A stretch of 64,000 nt of DNA from contig NZ_BCQQ01000011.1 of assembly GCF_001552155.1 (NCBI RefSeq), forward strand, positions 18,583 through 82,582, in the 5' to 3' direction. A program made the position numbers and the translations under genes. Source of the stretch: Actinomadura formosensis NBRC 14204. Lineage in GTDB: Bacteria; Actinomycetota; Actinomycetes; Streptosporangiales; Streptosporangiaceae. The notes beneath the pieces were generated by a model that did no database searches, had not been told where the DNA came from, and worked only from the letters and a program-made list of their open reading frames with translations. Positions 24,864 to 33,270 of the stretch are shown here, in pieces (within the stretch, counting starts at the first letter, position 1; each line of letters starts with the position of its first letter).

Positions 24864-25055
24864 TCATGGACGCGGCTCGCCCGTCCGCATGACGTTGACC
24901 AGCGGCGCCGGACGGCGGCCCGGGGGCGCCGTGACCGGAAGCCGGCCGCGGAGGTCCAGCTTCCTCGTGTGGACGCCGATGAGCGCGACATAGAGCGACA
25001 GTGCCAGGAAGAGCACCGCGGGACCGAGGACCCACAGAGCCACCATCGCGGTCAT
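24864..25055 (-). CDS. Small single-pass membrane protein
   Basis: A 63-residue protein with one long hydrophobic helix (VALWVLGPAVLFLALSLYVA, residues 5-24) and a basic, proline-rich cytosolic or external tail. The ribosome site AAGGAGGG is perfectly placed before ATG 25055, which makes a real gene likely despite its size. It is first of a two-gene unit with 24420-24818. I do not recognise a family. Confidence 0.65.
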   Translation of the reverse strand: MTAMVALWVLGPAVLFLALSLYVALIGVHTRKLDLRGRLPVTAPPGRRPAPLVNVMRTGEPRP

Positions 25056-25304
25056 GTTGAACCCTCCTTCGGGTGGTTTGCGATATCCCTTACATCCCAG
25101 AGATCCTGCTGCTAGCCTTGTGAAGGTTTCTCTGATGGTTGACTTGTACCGACAAGTTCATCACTCACCATGTACCCTTTTTTAGGATTGCAAACACGTA
25201 GGGCGGGAAGTAGTTGTTCAGAAGACCGGTTCTGTCCAACATCCGTCCCGCTCCGGGCGGTCGGTACGACCTGGAGCGGACATGGCCGGAAGGGAGCGGA
25301 TCAG

Positions 25305-26192
25305 ATGGCTCGCACAACGCCTCTCCGCTGGCGTGACATCGCCCACGACCTGCGCCGGCGCATCGAGTCGGGCGACCTCACCCCCGAGGACGGCGCGTCC
25401 GGACGGCGGCCGCTGCCTCCCGAGAAGGAGCTGGAAGCCCATTACCGCGCGTCCCGCAACACCGTCCGGGACGCGCTCTCCTGGCTCCGGCAGCAGGGGT
25501 ACGTCGTCTCGGAGCAGGGCAAGGGGACGTTCGTCGTGCCCCGGCCCAACATCGTGCACATCACGCTCCGCGCGGTCGAACTGGGTCTCGCGCCCGGCCC
25601 CAAGTCGGAGGAGTGGTACAACCGCGACGCCGCCATCCCCGCGAACCGGAACGTGTCGGTGTCGCCGGTGAAGGTTGAGGTCCAGGAGGGCACCAAGGTC
25701 ATCGCCCGCTACCTGCAGACGAACCCCGGCTCGGAGTTCATCTCCCGCCACCAGGAGATCTTCCTCGACGACAAGCCGTGGGCCCTCCAGACGTCCTTCT
25801 ACCCGCTCGACTTCGCCACCGGCGGCGCGTCCCGCCTGCTCTACCCGCGCGACATCCCCGAGGGCGCCGTGGCGTACCTGGGCGAGGCTCTCGGCTACCA
25901 CGAGGTCGGCTTCCACGACGAGATCAAGGCCCGCATCCCGGACGAGAACGAGAAGCGGTTCTTCAGCCTCGGCGAGTCCGCGGCCGGCGTCGTCTTCGAA
26001 ACCGTCCGGACGGCCTACTCCCCGGACGGCAAGGCCTTCCGGCTCACCGTGACGGTCTGGCCCGCCGACCGTGTGCGGCTGCACTACAACGACGGGCAGG
26101 TCCCCGACGACGTACTCCGGACGCCGGGTCTGGCGGCCAGCCGGGACATTCCGCCCGAATCCCCGCCGGCCGAGGACGCCGGAAGCGGATAG
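25305..26192 (+). CDS. GntR-family regulator with UTRA-type ligand domain
   Basis: A 295-residue regulator. The N-terminal winged helix of the GntR family reads LRWRDIAHDLRRRIESGDLTP, PPEKELEAHYRASRNTVRDAL and QGYVVSEQGKGTFVVP (residues ~7-85). The C-terminal part, including RYLQTNPGSEFISRHQEIFL and GVVFETVRTAYSPDGKAFRL, fits a HutC/UTRA effector domain. The start is ATG 25305, with GGGAGCGG upstream; longer open frame upstream is not needed. The GNAT gene follows 140 bp downstream on the same strand. Confidence 0.87.
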   Translation: MARTTPLRWRDIAHDLRRRIESGDLTPEDGASGRRPLPPEKELEAHYRASRNTVRDALSWLRQQGYVVSEQGKGTFVVPRPNIVHITLRAVELGLAPGPKSEEWYNRDAAIPANRNVSVSPVKVEVQEGTKVIARYLQTNPGSEFISRHQEIFLDDKPWALQTSFYPLDFATGGASRLLYPRDIPEGAVAYLGEALGYHEVGFHDEIKARIPDENEKRFFSLGESAAGVVFETVRTAYSPDGKAFRLTVTVWPADRVRLHYNDGQVPDDVLRTPGLAASRDIPPESPPAEDAGSG

Positions 26193-26332
26193 GCCGCCGC
26201 CGCCCGACCACGGCGGCGGTCACACACATCCATCCATAGGCCCCCCCTTCCCGACCGAAAGGGAGCCACCGCGCTCCCACATCCGGCCAGGAGGCGGGGG
26301 CTCGGTCTTTCTTTTTTCGGAGTCAGGAGCAC

Positions 26333-26971
26333 GTGGACACCGACACAAGGGGCCGCCGGCGCAGCCGGGCCGCCCATGCCAGCTACCGCATCCGCCGCGC
26401 CCGGCCGGACGAGCTCGACGTCGTCCTCGGACTGATCGACCACGCGGCCGACTGGCTGCGGTCCCAGAAGAACACCTCGCAGTGGGCCCGGCCCTGGCCC
26501 AGCCCGGACGGGCGCCGCAAGCGCGTCTACGAAGCCCTGCTGGACGGGCAGACATGGCTCCTGTTCGACGGCGAACATCCGATCGGCACCGTGTCCATCA
26601 AGCTGATCGGCCACGAGGAACTCTGGACGCCGGAGGAACGCCGGACCGAGGCCGTCTACCTGCACCGCCTGGTCGTCGACCGCGCCTACGCCGGCGGCGG
26701 TCTGGGCGCCGAACTGATCGACTGGGCCGGACGCAAGGGCGCGTCCCTGCAGCGCAACGCGGAGCTGATCCGAATCGACGTGTGGACCGACAACACCGAC
26801 CTTCACGCCTACTACCGCCGCCAGGGCTTCGAGGACGTCGCCATCCGCACCACCAGCGACAAGACCCCTTCAGGCGCCCTGTTCCAGAAACCCCTGCCTC
26901 CGTCCCCGCCCGCCCGTCCGAGCCGGATCATCGAGGAAGCGCCCCTGGAGGCGCATTACGCCCCCGTGTGA
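26333..26971 (+). CDS. GNAT-family N-acetyltransferase
   Basis: A 212-residue acetyltransferase. The GNAT core is visible as SYRIRRARPDELDVVLGLID, TWLLFDGEHPIGTVSIKLIG, then YLHRLVVDRAYAGGGLGAEL with the acetyl-CoA loop, and LIRIDVWTDNTDLHAYYRRQ GFED at the end of the fold. A disordered ~35-residue tail follows. It starts at GTG 26333, preceded by AGGAG. Substrate unknown. GntR-GNAT pairs of this kind recur in actinomycetes. Confidence 0.87.
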   Translation: MDTDTRGRRRSRAAHASYRIRRARPDELDVVLGLIDHAADWLRSQKNTSQWARPWPSPDGRRKRVYEALLDGQTWLLFDGEHPIGTVSIKLIGHEELWTPEERRTEAVYLHRLVVDRAYAGGGLGAELIDWAGRKGASLQRNAELIRIDVWTDNTDLHAYYRRQGFEDVAIRTTSDKTPSGALFQKPLPPSPPARPSRIIEEAPLEAHYAPV

Positions 26972-27041
26972 CATCGCCGCAATCGGCACGGGCGTCCTCC
27001 ATCCGGTGCGAACGGCGCGCTTCTCTCACCGCCATGGCCCG

Positions 27042-27064
27042 CACGTCCCGCGCCGGGGGACGTG
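27042..27064. terminator. Bidirectional terminator between GNAT and RHH-like genes
   Basis: CACGTCCC (27042-27049) pairs perfectly with GGGACGTG (27057-27064) across a 7-base loop. The hairpin lies between the convergent stops at 26971 and 27074. Confidence 0.65.
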
Positions 27065-27073
27065 GATGCCGCG

Positions 27074-27364
27074 TCAGACGAAGCGGACGAGCATGAGGTC
27101 GCTGTCGGGGGTTTCGCGCCAGTAGAAGGCGCCGGGGTCGCGGGACATGCCCTCGATCTCACCGGCGATGATCAGTGCGCGGTTGATGCAGTCGGTCTTG
27201 TTGTAGCCGGTCTGTTCCTGGAGGCGCTGGAGGGCCTGGACGGCCTTGCCGGTGAGGTTGACCGTCACGCGCTCGCTCTGCGGGGCGGCGTCGGCGCGAC
27301 GGCCGGGATCGTCCGCGTCCATGGCCCCACCCGATGTTCCGGCGGCTGCCCGAGAGTTCGTCAT
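27074..27364 (-). CDS. Small ribbon-helix-helix-like DNA-binding protein
   Basis: A 96-residue protein. After a disordered N-terminus, residues ~32-70 read ERVTVNLTGKAVQALQRLQE then QTGYNKTDCINRALIIAGEI, the strand-helix-helix pattern of Arc/MetJ-type dimeric repressors. The tail (GAFYWRETPDSDLMLVRFV) is conserved-looking but unassigned. GGAG is nine bases before ATG 27364. It diverges from the cyclase-like gene at 27702, so it may control that promoter and its own. Confidence 0.65.
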   Translation of the reverse strand: MTNSRAAAGTSGGAMDADDPGRRADAAPQSERVTVNLTGKAVQALQRLQEQTGYNKTDCINRALIIAGEIEGMSRDPGAFYWRETPDSDLMLVRFV

Positions 27365-27701
27365 GAGAGCTCACTCCAATCCCGGGGCGCGGAGCCCGGT
27401 CCGCCCTGCGTCCGATGCGGGTGTCGGGCACCCTCGCCGGTCAGGCGATCATACATCCCTTCGCCAGCAGAACCATGCCCCACGTACAGCATGCATGTGA
27501 GAGGTTCCCCCGATGATCGACGCGGAAACATCCGAGACTTGCGGCTTTCCATCAGGTCACACATTCATTACTGTCTTTCATACAGTCATTGTATGGTCTT
27601 CATATGCGTGTTGTCCTATTCTTTAAGGGGGACGTGGGGACGGACCAACACCGAGGAGCCGGCGGACACCACGCCGGTCCCTCCGGGGGAAGGAAGACTC
27701 C
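27365..27701. promoter_or_regulatory. Divergent promoter region, RHH-like / cyclase-like genes
   Basis: This 337-bp region contains no gene I can support and drops sharply in GC between about 27540 and 27620. There CATAC (27579-27583) and GTATG (27591-27595) form an inverted repeat with a 7-base spacer. Two related half-sites (TTTCATAC and CATTGTATGG) suggest an operator. The RHH-like protein is the obvious candidate binder. Confidence 0.45.
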
Positions 27702-29003
27702 GTGAGACTGAACCGCTGGACGGCGCGGCTGCGCAGGCGGACCGCCTCGCACGCCGGCGGCCTGCTGAACACGCAGATCATGACCTCCGTGACGCTCGGG
27801 GCCGTGGTGCTGGGCTACCTGATGGACGGTTCGCACATCGCCGCGATCAGCGGCGTGCTGGCGTTCCTGTCGTTCCCCGCGGTGAGCATGACGAACGCGG
27901 TCGTCCGGCTCATGCGGGCGGAGACGCTGCAGGAGACGTCCGGGCCGCCGGCGTTGCCGACGGTGACGATCGCACCGGCCGCGGACGTGGCCACGCCGGG
28001 TCCGGACAGGACATTCTGGGACGCGCTGACGCCGGCGGAGAAGCATGAACTCCTCGCGCGGGCGCGCAGGCACCTCTACCGCAAGGAGGACGTCCTGTGC
28101 CGGGAGGGCGGGCCCGCCGCCGAGGTCGTGGTGATCCAGTCCGGCTGGACGCGGGTATGGGTCCGGGAGGGCGCCGAGCAGCGGATCATCGCGTTCCGCG
28201 GCACCGGGGAACTGGTCGGCGAGCGGGCCGCGCTGATGGTCCGGGACCGGTCCGCCACCGTGACGGCGGAGAGCGACGTCCAGGCGCTACGGATCGGCGC
28301 CCGGGAGTTCGGTGCCTTCCTGGACGGGAATCCGCGGGTGCGGGCCGTCCTGGAGCAGCAGGTCTACCGGCGGCAGGTCGAACGGCGCGACCCGCACGAC
28401 CGGTCCGACGAACCGCGGGGCAACTGCTCGATCCTCATCACCGACATCACGGGGTTCAGTTCGCCGGGGCGCACCGACGCCGACCGCGAGTACGTCCTGA
28501 ACGCCATGTACGACCTGATGGGCGAGGCGTTCACCGCGTCCGGGCTCGCCCTCTCCCGCCTCTACCACGAGGACCGCGGGGACGGCGCGCTCGTCATCGT
28601 CCCGCCGGCCACACCGACCGACCGGGTCGTCGACCCGATGCTCGCGCACCTCGCCGCGGAGCTGCGGCGGCACAACCGGCGCGCCTCCGAGGCGACCCGG
28701 CTGCAGCTGCGGGCCGCGCTGCACGTCGGTCCCGTGCGGCGCGGCCCGAAGGGCGTGGCCGGCGTCTCCATCATCACGACGCGGCGCATGGTGGACGCGC
28801 CCGCGGTGAAACGGCGCGTCGCGCAGACGGGCGCCGACCTGGCGTTCGTCACGTCCGACTTCGTGTTCGACACCGTGATCACGCCCGCCCCCGGCCTGGT
28901 CGACCCGAGCCGCTTCTCGCGCGTCCGGGTCCGGGTGAAGGAGACGTCGCTGTCGGCGTGGCTCATGCTGGAGGGCGGCACGCCCGAGCTGCGGGCCTGC
29001 TAG
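27702..29003 (+). CDS. Cyclic-nucleotide-binding protein with nucleotidyl-cyclase-like domain
   Basis: A 433-residue protein. Residues ~26-64 form one or two membrane helices. Residues ~103-225 match a cNMP-binding fold, with the phosphate-binding cassette GELVGERAALMVRDRSATVTAE (169-190). Residues ~240-395 resemble a class III cyclase catalytic domain: CSILITDITGFSS with metal-binding Asp248, and DRGDGALVIVP with Asp294. LQLRAALHVGPV follows. The usual V-N-x-A-x-R block is replaced by VSIITTRRMVDA, so cyclase activity is uncertain; it may be a sensor. The start is GTG 27702. Confidence 0.75.
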   Translation: MRLNRWTARLRRRTASHAGGLLNTQIMTSVTLGAVVLGYLMDGSHIAAISGVLAFLSFPAVSMTNAVVRLMRAETLQETSGPPALPTVTIAPAADVATPGPDRTFWDALTPAEKHELLARARRHLYRKEDVLCREGGPAAEVVVIQSGWTRVWVREGAEQRIIAFRGTGELVGERAALMVRDRSATVTAESDVQALRIGAREFGAFLDGNPRVRAVLEQQVYRRQVERRDPHDRSDEPRGNCSILITDITGFSSPGRTDADREYVLNAMYDLMGEAFTASGLALSRLYHEDRGDGALVIVPPATPTDRVVDPMLAHLAAELRRHNRRASEATRLQLRAALHVGPVRRGPKGVAGVSIITTRRMVDAPAVKRRVAQTGADLAFVTSDFVFDTVITPAPGLVDPSRFSRVRVRVKETSLSAWLMLEGGTPELRAC

Positions 29004-29038
29004 TGGGCGAGGTCCGCGCGGCCGGGGCGCCCCGCCGG

Positions 29039-30616
29039 TCAGCCCGCCTCGTAGCCCGCGCGCAGCAGGCAGTACGTGACGGCCTCTTCGAGGGCCTGCC
29101 AGGACGCGGCGATGACGTTGTCCTCGACGCCGACCGTCCCCCACTCGCGTTCGCCGTCACCGGACTCGATGAGAACCCGCGTCCGCGCGTCGGTTCCGTG
29201 CGCCCCTTCGAGGATGCGGACCTTGTAGTCGACCAGCTCCAGCCGCGCCAGCTCGGGGTAGAGGCGGCCGAGCGCGAGGCGCAGCGCGTTGTCGAGAGCG
29301 TTGACGGGGCCGTTGCCCTCCCCGGTCGCGATGATCCGCTCGCCCTTGGCGTGCAGCTTCACGGTGGCCTCGCTGACCATGGACCCGTCCGGGCGGCGCT
29401 CCACGATCGACCGCCAGGACTCGACCTCGAAGTGCCGCTGCCGGACGCCGGTCAGTTCCTCGCGCAGCAGCAGCTCGAACGAGGCGTCCGCCGCCTCGAA
29501 GGTGTAGCCGGTCGCCTCCAGCTCCTTCACCCTGCCGACGACGGCCTTGGACTTCTCGCCGGACAGGTCGTAGCCCAGCTCGCGGCCCTTCAGCTCGACG
29601 GACGCGCGGCCCGCCATGCTCGACACCAGCATCCGCATGTCGTTGCCGACGGCGGCCGGGTCGATGTGCTGGTACAGGTCCGGGTCGATCTTCACGGCGG
29701 ACGCGTGCAGCCCCGCCTTGTGCGCGAACGCCGACACGCCCACGTACGGCTGCTGGGAGGCGGCCGCGACGTTGGTGACCTCGGACACCGCGTGCGCGAT
29801 CCGGGTCATCTCGGCGAGCTGCGTGTCCGACACGAGGCTCATACCCCGCTTGAGCTGCAGATTTCCGAGGACGGTGAACAGGTTGGCGTTGCCGCTGCGC
29901 TCCCCGTACCCGTTCGCGCAGCCCTGCACGTGGGTGGCACCGGCCTTGACCGCGGCAAGCGTGTTCGCGACCGCGCAGCCGGAGTCGTCGTGGCAGTGGA
30001 TACCGGCCCGAACCCCGTACCCCACGACCTCGTGGACGATCTCGGCCAGTTCGTCCGGCAGCATGCCGCCGTTGGTGTCGCAGAGCGCGACGACGTCCGC
30101 GCCGGCCTCGGCGGCGGTGCGGACCGCCTCCAGCGCGTAGGCACGGTTGGCCTTGTAGCCGTCGAAGAAGTGCTCGGCGTCCAGGAAGACCCGTTGGCCC
30201 TCCGCACGCAGGTGGGAGACCGTGTCGCGGATCATCGCGAGGTTCTCCTCCAGGGTGGTGCGGAGGGCCAGCTCGACGTGCCTGTCGTGACTCTTGGCGA
30301 CCAGGGTCACGACGGGCGCGCCGGATTCGCGCAGGGCGGCGACCTGGGGGTCGTCGGCCGCCTTCACCCCGGCCCGGCGGGTCGCGCCGAACGCGGTGAG
30401 CCGCGCGTGCTTCAGGTCGAGCTCTGTTCTAGCCCGCCTGAAGAACTCGGTGTCCTTGGGGTTGGCGCCCGGCCAGCCGCCCTCGATGAAGCCGACGCCC
30501 AGGTCGTCGAGGTGCCGCGCGATGGCGAGCTTATCGGGCACGGAGAGGTTGAGCCCCTCCTGCTGCGCCCCGTCGCGCAGGGTGGTGTCGTAGACGTGGA
30601 ACGCGTCGCCTTGCAT
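29039..30616 (-). CDS. cimA: (R)-citramalate synthase
   Basis: A 525-residue enzyme condensing pyruvate and acetyl-CoA to citramalate, which feeds the threonine-independent route to 2-ketobutyrate and isoleucine. The DRE-TIM barrel opens with VYDTTLRDGAQQEGLNLS (residues 8-25), metal ligand His-Asn type blocks GIHCHDDSGCAVAN and GCANGYGERSGNANL, and FAHKAGLHASAV. The C-terminal LeuA-type regulatory domain (from ~390) is present, so isoleucine feedback is likely. Isopropylmalate synthase is the alternative, but the FIEGGWPGANPKD block and length fit CimA. It is preceded by an attenuator leader. Confidence 0.93.
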   Translation of the reverse strand: MQGDAFHVYDTTLRDGAQQEGLNLSVPDKLAIARHLDDLGVGFIEGGWPGANPKDTEFFRRARTELDLKHARLTAFGATRRAGVKAADDPQVAALRESGAPVVTLVAKSHDRHVELALRTTLEENLAMIRDTVSHLRAEGQRVFLDAEHFFDGYKANRAYALEAVRTAAEAGADVVALCDTNGGMLPDELAEIVHEVVGYGVRAGIHCHDDSGCAVANTLAAVKAGATHVQGCANGYGERSGNANLFTVLGNLQLKRGMSLVSDTQLAEMTRIAHAVSEVTNVAAASQQPYVGVSAFAHKAGLHASAVKIDPDLYQHIDPAAVGNDMRMLVSSMAGRASVELKGRELGYDLSGEKSKAVVGRVKELEATGYTFEAADASFELLLREELTGVRQRHFEVESWRSIVERRPDGSMVSEATVKLHAKGERIIATGEGNGPVNALDNALRLALGRLYPELARLELVDYKVRILEGAHGTDARTRVLIESGDGEREWGTVGVEDNVIAASWQALEEAVTYCLLRAGYEAG

Positions 30617-30653
30617 AGATGAGAACCCCCAGAGGGATCAAGCGCCAGGGCAC

Positions 30654-30683
30654 AAAAAAGACCCCCCACGGACGTGAGAGGTC
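30654..30683 (-). terminator. Attenuator terminator of cimA
   Basis: On the minus strand a 10-bp stem (30660-30669 with 30674-30683, two G-U pairs in RNA, loop of 4) is followed by six T residues (the AAAAAA run at 30654-30659). It lies between the leader peptide stop and cimA, so it can stop transcription before the gene. Confidence 0.88.
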
Positions 30684-30684
30684 T

Positions 30685-30719
30685 GCGCGCCGGCGGTGTC
30701 CCGTTAGCTGCCGGCGCGC
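30685..30719 (-). promoter_or_regulatory. Leader hairpin overlapping the cimA leader peptide end
   Basis: GCGCGCCGGC (30685-30694) pairs perfectly with GCCGGCGCGC (30710-30719). The upstream arm covers the last codons of the leader peptide, so a stalled ribosome would block it. It is adjacent to the terminator and probably serves as a pause or switching stem. Confidence 0.7.
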
Positions 30720-30748
30720 CAGCCGATAATGACGAGGCTGTGGCGCAT
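30704..30748 (-). CDS. cimA leader peptide (branched-chain attenuator)
   Basis: A 14-codon ORF from ATG 30748 to TAA 30704-30706 encoding MRHSLVIIGWRAGS. Leu, Val, Ile and Ile codons occur in a row, so a shortage of branched-chain aminoacyl-tRNA would stall the ribosome there. The stall would change folding of the following hairpins. This is classic attenuation; that it works here is inferred from the arrangement. Confidence 0.85.
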   Translation of the reverse strand: MRHSLVIIGWRAGS

Positions 30749-30831
30749 GATGGTCCCCAGTGTGCCATACGCCGGACGATGCTGAGACCACCGGTCCATC
30801 ATGTGAGATGCCCGGCCGATCGCGACCCGAT

Positions 30832-30868
30832 CCGGCCCGGCTCCGTCCGCTGCGGGGAGCCGGGCCGG
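30832..30868 (-). terminator. ilvE terminator hairpin
   Basis: Eight bases beyond the ilvE stop, CCGGCCCGGCTCC (30832-30844) pairs perfectly over 13 bp with GGAGCCGGGCCGG (30856-30868). It separates ilvE from the cimA leader transcript. Confidence 0.8.
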
Positions 30869-30875
30869 TACACGA

Positions 30876-31979
30876 TCAGGCGATCTTGTGAATCCAGCCG
30901 TAGGGGTCGGGACGGGTGCCGTACTGGATGCCGACCAGTTCCTGGCGCAGCCGCATCGAGATCTCGCCGGGCTCGCCGTCGCCGATCAGCCACTCCCGGT
31001 CCCGGCCCTTGACCCGGCCGACCGGGCTGATGATCGCGGCGGTGCCGCAGCCGAACACCTCGGTGATCTCGCCGGACCGGCAGCCCGCCTCCCACTCGTC
31101 GATGCTGATCTTGCCCTCCTCGGCGGGGACGCCGAGGTCGGGGGCCAGCTTGAGCATCGAGTCACGGGTGACGCCGGCGAGGAGCGTGCCGGTGAGCGCG
31201 GGGGTGAGGAGCCGGGCCCGCGTACCGGAGCCGTAGACGAACATGAGGTTCATCGAGCCGACCTCCTCGACCCAGCGGTGCTCCACCGCGTCGAGCCAGA
31301 CGACCTGGTCGCAGCCCTGCGCGACGGCCTCGGCCTGCCCGGCGAAGGACGCCGCGTAGTTGCCGCCGAACTTGGCCTCGCCGGTGCCGCCGGGCGCGGC
31401 GCGGGTGTAGTCCTGCGACAGCCACACCGAGACGGGCCTGATACCGCGCGGGTAGTACAGCCCGGACGGGGACGCGATGACCATGAACAGGAACTCGCTC
31501 GCCGGGCTGTTGACGCCGAGCGCGCGGGTCGTGGCGAACATGAACGGCCGGAGGTAGAGGCTGTGGCCCTCGGCGTCCGGGACCCAGTCCCGGTCGGTGC
31601 GGACGAGCAGTTCGACGGCGTCCACGAACAGCTGCTCGGGGATCTCCGGCATCGCCATCCGCCTGGCGGAGCGGTTCATCCGGGCCGCGTTCATGTAGGG
31701 GCGGAACGCGACGACCGACCCGTCCGGCTGCTTGTAGGCCTTGAGTCCCTCGAAGAGCTCCTGGGCGTAGTGGAACACCTGGCAGGCCGGGTCCATCGGG
31801 ATCGGCCCGTACGGTTCGAGCTTCGCGTCGTGCCAGCCCCGCTCCGCCGAGTACCTGATCGTGATCATGTGGTCGGTGAAGTGCCGGCCGAAGCCGGGGT
31901 CGGCCAGGACCGCCGCGCGCTCCTCGGCGGTCGCGGGCCGCTCGGTGCGCGTGATCTCGAAGTCCAGGGTGTCGCTCAT
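30876..31979 (-). CDS. ilvE: Branched-chain amino acid aminotransferase
   Basis: A 367-residue PLP-dependent class IV aminotransferase carrying out the last step of Leu, Ile and Val synthesis. Blocks include FHYAQELFEGLKAYKQPDGS (near residue 70), the PLP-lysine region EAKFGGNYAASF (Lys near 205), EEVGSMNLMFVYG, and ITEVFGCGTAAIISPV. Length and order are typical of BCAT of the actinobacterial type. The start is ATG 31979 (MSDTLDFEIT); upstream open frame adds no family sequence. It lies between leuB and cimA, all on the minus strand, each with its own terminator. Confidence 0.96.
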   Translation of the reverse strand: MSDTLDFEITRTERPATAEERAAVLADPGFGRHFTDHMITIRYSAERGWHDAKLEPYGPIPMDPACQVFHYAQELFEGLKAYKQPDGSVVAFRPYMNAARMNRSARRMAMPEIPEQLFVDAVELLVRTDRDWVPDAEGHSLYLRPFMFATTRALGVNSPASEFLFMVIASPSGLYYPRGIRPVSVWLSQDYTRAAPGGTGEAKFGGNYAASFAGQAEAVAQGCDQVVWLDAVEHRWVEEVGSMNLMFVYGSGTRARLLTPALTGTLLAGVTRDSMLKLAPDLGVPAEEGKISIDEWEAGCRSGEITEVFGCGTAAIISPVGRVKGRDREWLIGDGEPGEISMRLRQELVGIQYGTRPDPYGWIHKIA

Positions 31980-32125
31980 CGCGGTTCGTCCTCTCGCGGA
32001 TCGCCGGGCGGCCCCGTCGCCGCCTGTGGCGTCTCTAGTCCCTATTGTCGTACTTCGTCTAGACCTGCTCCTCCGCGCGGCGCATACGGAAATCCGGGCG
32101 CGCCGCGAGGGCACGCCCGGTCCGG

Positions 32126-32152
32126 CCGGATAGGCGGCGTGCCCCTATCCGG
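32126..32152 (-). terminator. leuB terminator hairpin
   Basis: CCGGATAGG (32126-32134) pairs perfectly with CCTATCCGG (32144-32152). The downstream arm includes the leuB stop codon, so the hairpin begins at the very end of the gene. Confidence 0.7.
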
Positions 32153-33212
32153 ATACTCGCTTGGCGATCGCGTCGCCGATCTGGGACGTGGACCGCGCGC
32201 CGAGGGCGGCGCGCTCGGCCAGGTCGTCCGAGACGGCCTGCTCGACGCGGCGGGCGGCGTCGGACTCGCCCATGTGGTCGAGCAGCATGGCGACGGACAG
32301 GATCGTGGCGGTCGGGTCGGCCTTGCCCTGCCCGGCGATGTCGGGCGCGCTGCCGTGCACCGGCTCGAACATCGACGGGGCGGTGCGGTCGGGGTTGACG
32401 TTGCCGGACGCGGCGAGCCCGATCCCGCCGGCGATCGCGGCGCCGATGTCGGTGATGATGTCGCCGAACAGGTTGTCGGTGACGACGACGTCGAACCGCT
32501 GCGGCTGGGACACGAAGAACATCGTGGCCGCGTCAACATGGACGTAGTCCGTGGAGACCTGCGGATACTCCTCGGCAACTCGCCGGAGCGTCCGCTGGTA
32601 GAGATCGCCCGCGAAGGTAAGGACGTTGTCCTTGTGGACGAGCGTCAGCTTGGGACCAACCCCGCCTGCGCGGGGGGCGCGGGACGCGGCGACCTCGAAC
32701 GCGTACCGGATGACCCGCTCGACGCCGAAGGCGGTGTTGACGCTCTCCTGCGTGGCGACCTCGTGCGGCGTGCCCTTCCGAAGGACGCCGCCGACGCCGG
32801 TGTACGGGCCCTCGGTGCCCTCCCGGACGACGACCATGTCGATGTCGCCGGGCGTCACGCCGGCCAGCGGGGTCGTGACGCCGGGGAACAGCTTGACCGG
32901 GCGCAGGTTGACGTAGTGGTCGAGTTCGAACCGGGTCCGCAGCAGCAGGCCGCGCTCCAGCGTCCCGCTGGGCACGCTCGGGTCGCCGACGGCGCCGAGC
33001 AGGATGACGTCCTGCTCACGCAGTTCGGCCAGGACCGAGTCGGGCAGCGTCTCCCCCGTCCGGTGCCAGCGGGCGGCGCCCAGGTCGTAGGTGGTCTGCT
33101 CGAACGTGAGGTCGCCGGGCACCGCATCGAGGACCTTCAGTCCCTCGGCGACCACCTCGGGGCCGATCCCGTCCCCCGGGATGACGGCCAGACGAATGCT
33201 GCGCGAAGCCAT
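32145..33212 (-). CDS. leuB: 3-isopropylmalate dehydrogenase
   Basis: A 355-residue NAD-dependent dehydrogenase oxidising 3-isopropylmalate in leucine synthesis. The isocitrate/isopropylmalate dehydrogenase family blocks are clear: [20 protein letters not shown] (residues ~6-25), [30 protein letters not shown] and [27 protein letters not shown] and the metal-binding stretch [20 protein letters not shown] follow. The compact form and sequence fit the actinobacterial LeuB type. The start is ATG 33212. A GTCTCA half-site (33233-33238) lies 21 bases upstream of the start. Confidence 0.96.
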   Translation of the reverse strand: MASRSIRLAVIPGDGIGPEVVAEGLKVLDAVPGDLTFEQTTYDLGAARWHRTGETLPDSVLAELREQDVILLGAVGDPSVPSGTLERGLLLRTRFELDHYVNLRPVKLFPGVTTPLAGVTPGDIDMVVVREGTEGPYTGVGGVLRKGTPHEVATQESVNTAFGVERVIRYAFEVAASRAPRAGGVGPKLTLVHKDNVLTFAGDLYQRTLRRVAEEYPQVSTDYVHVDAATMFFVSQPQRFDVVVTDNLFGDIITDIGAAIAGGIGLAASGNVNPDRTAPSMFEPVHGSAPDIAGQGKADPTATILSVAMLLDHMGESDAARRVEQAVSDDLAERAALGARSTSQIGDAIAKRVSG

Positions 33213-33270
33213 GCGCGCACTCTACTGCAAACGTCTCAGTGCGTGGGCTTCCATCTCGCATAACGGACAT

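Noticed and set aside
28097..30622. Long plus-strand open frame of about 840 codons across the cyclase-like gene and cimA
   Set aside because: Both regions have clear family matches in other frames; this frame is a low-complexity Arg/Gly/Val shadow.
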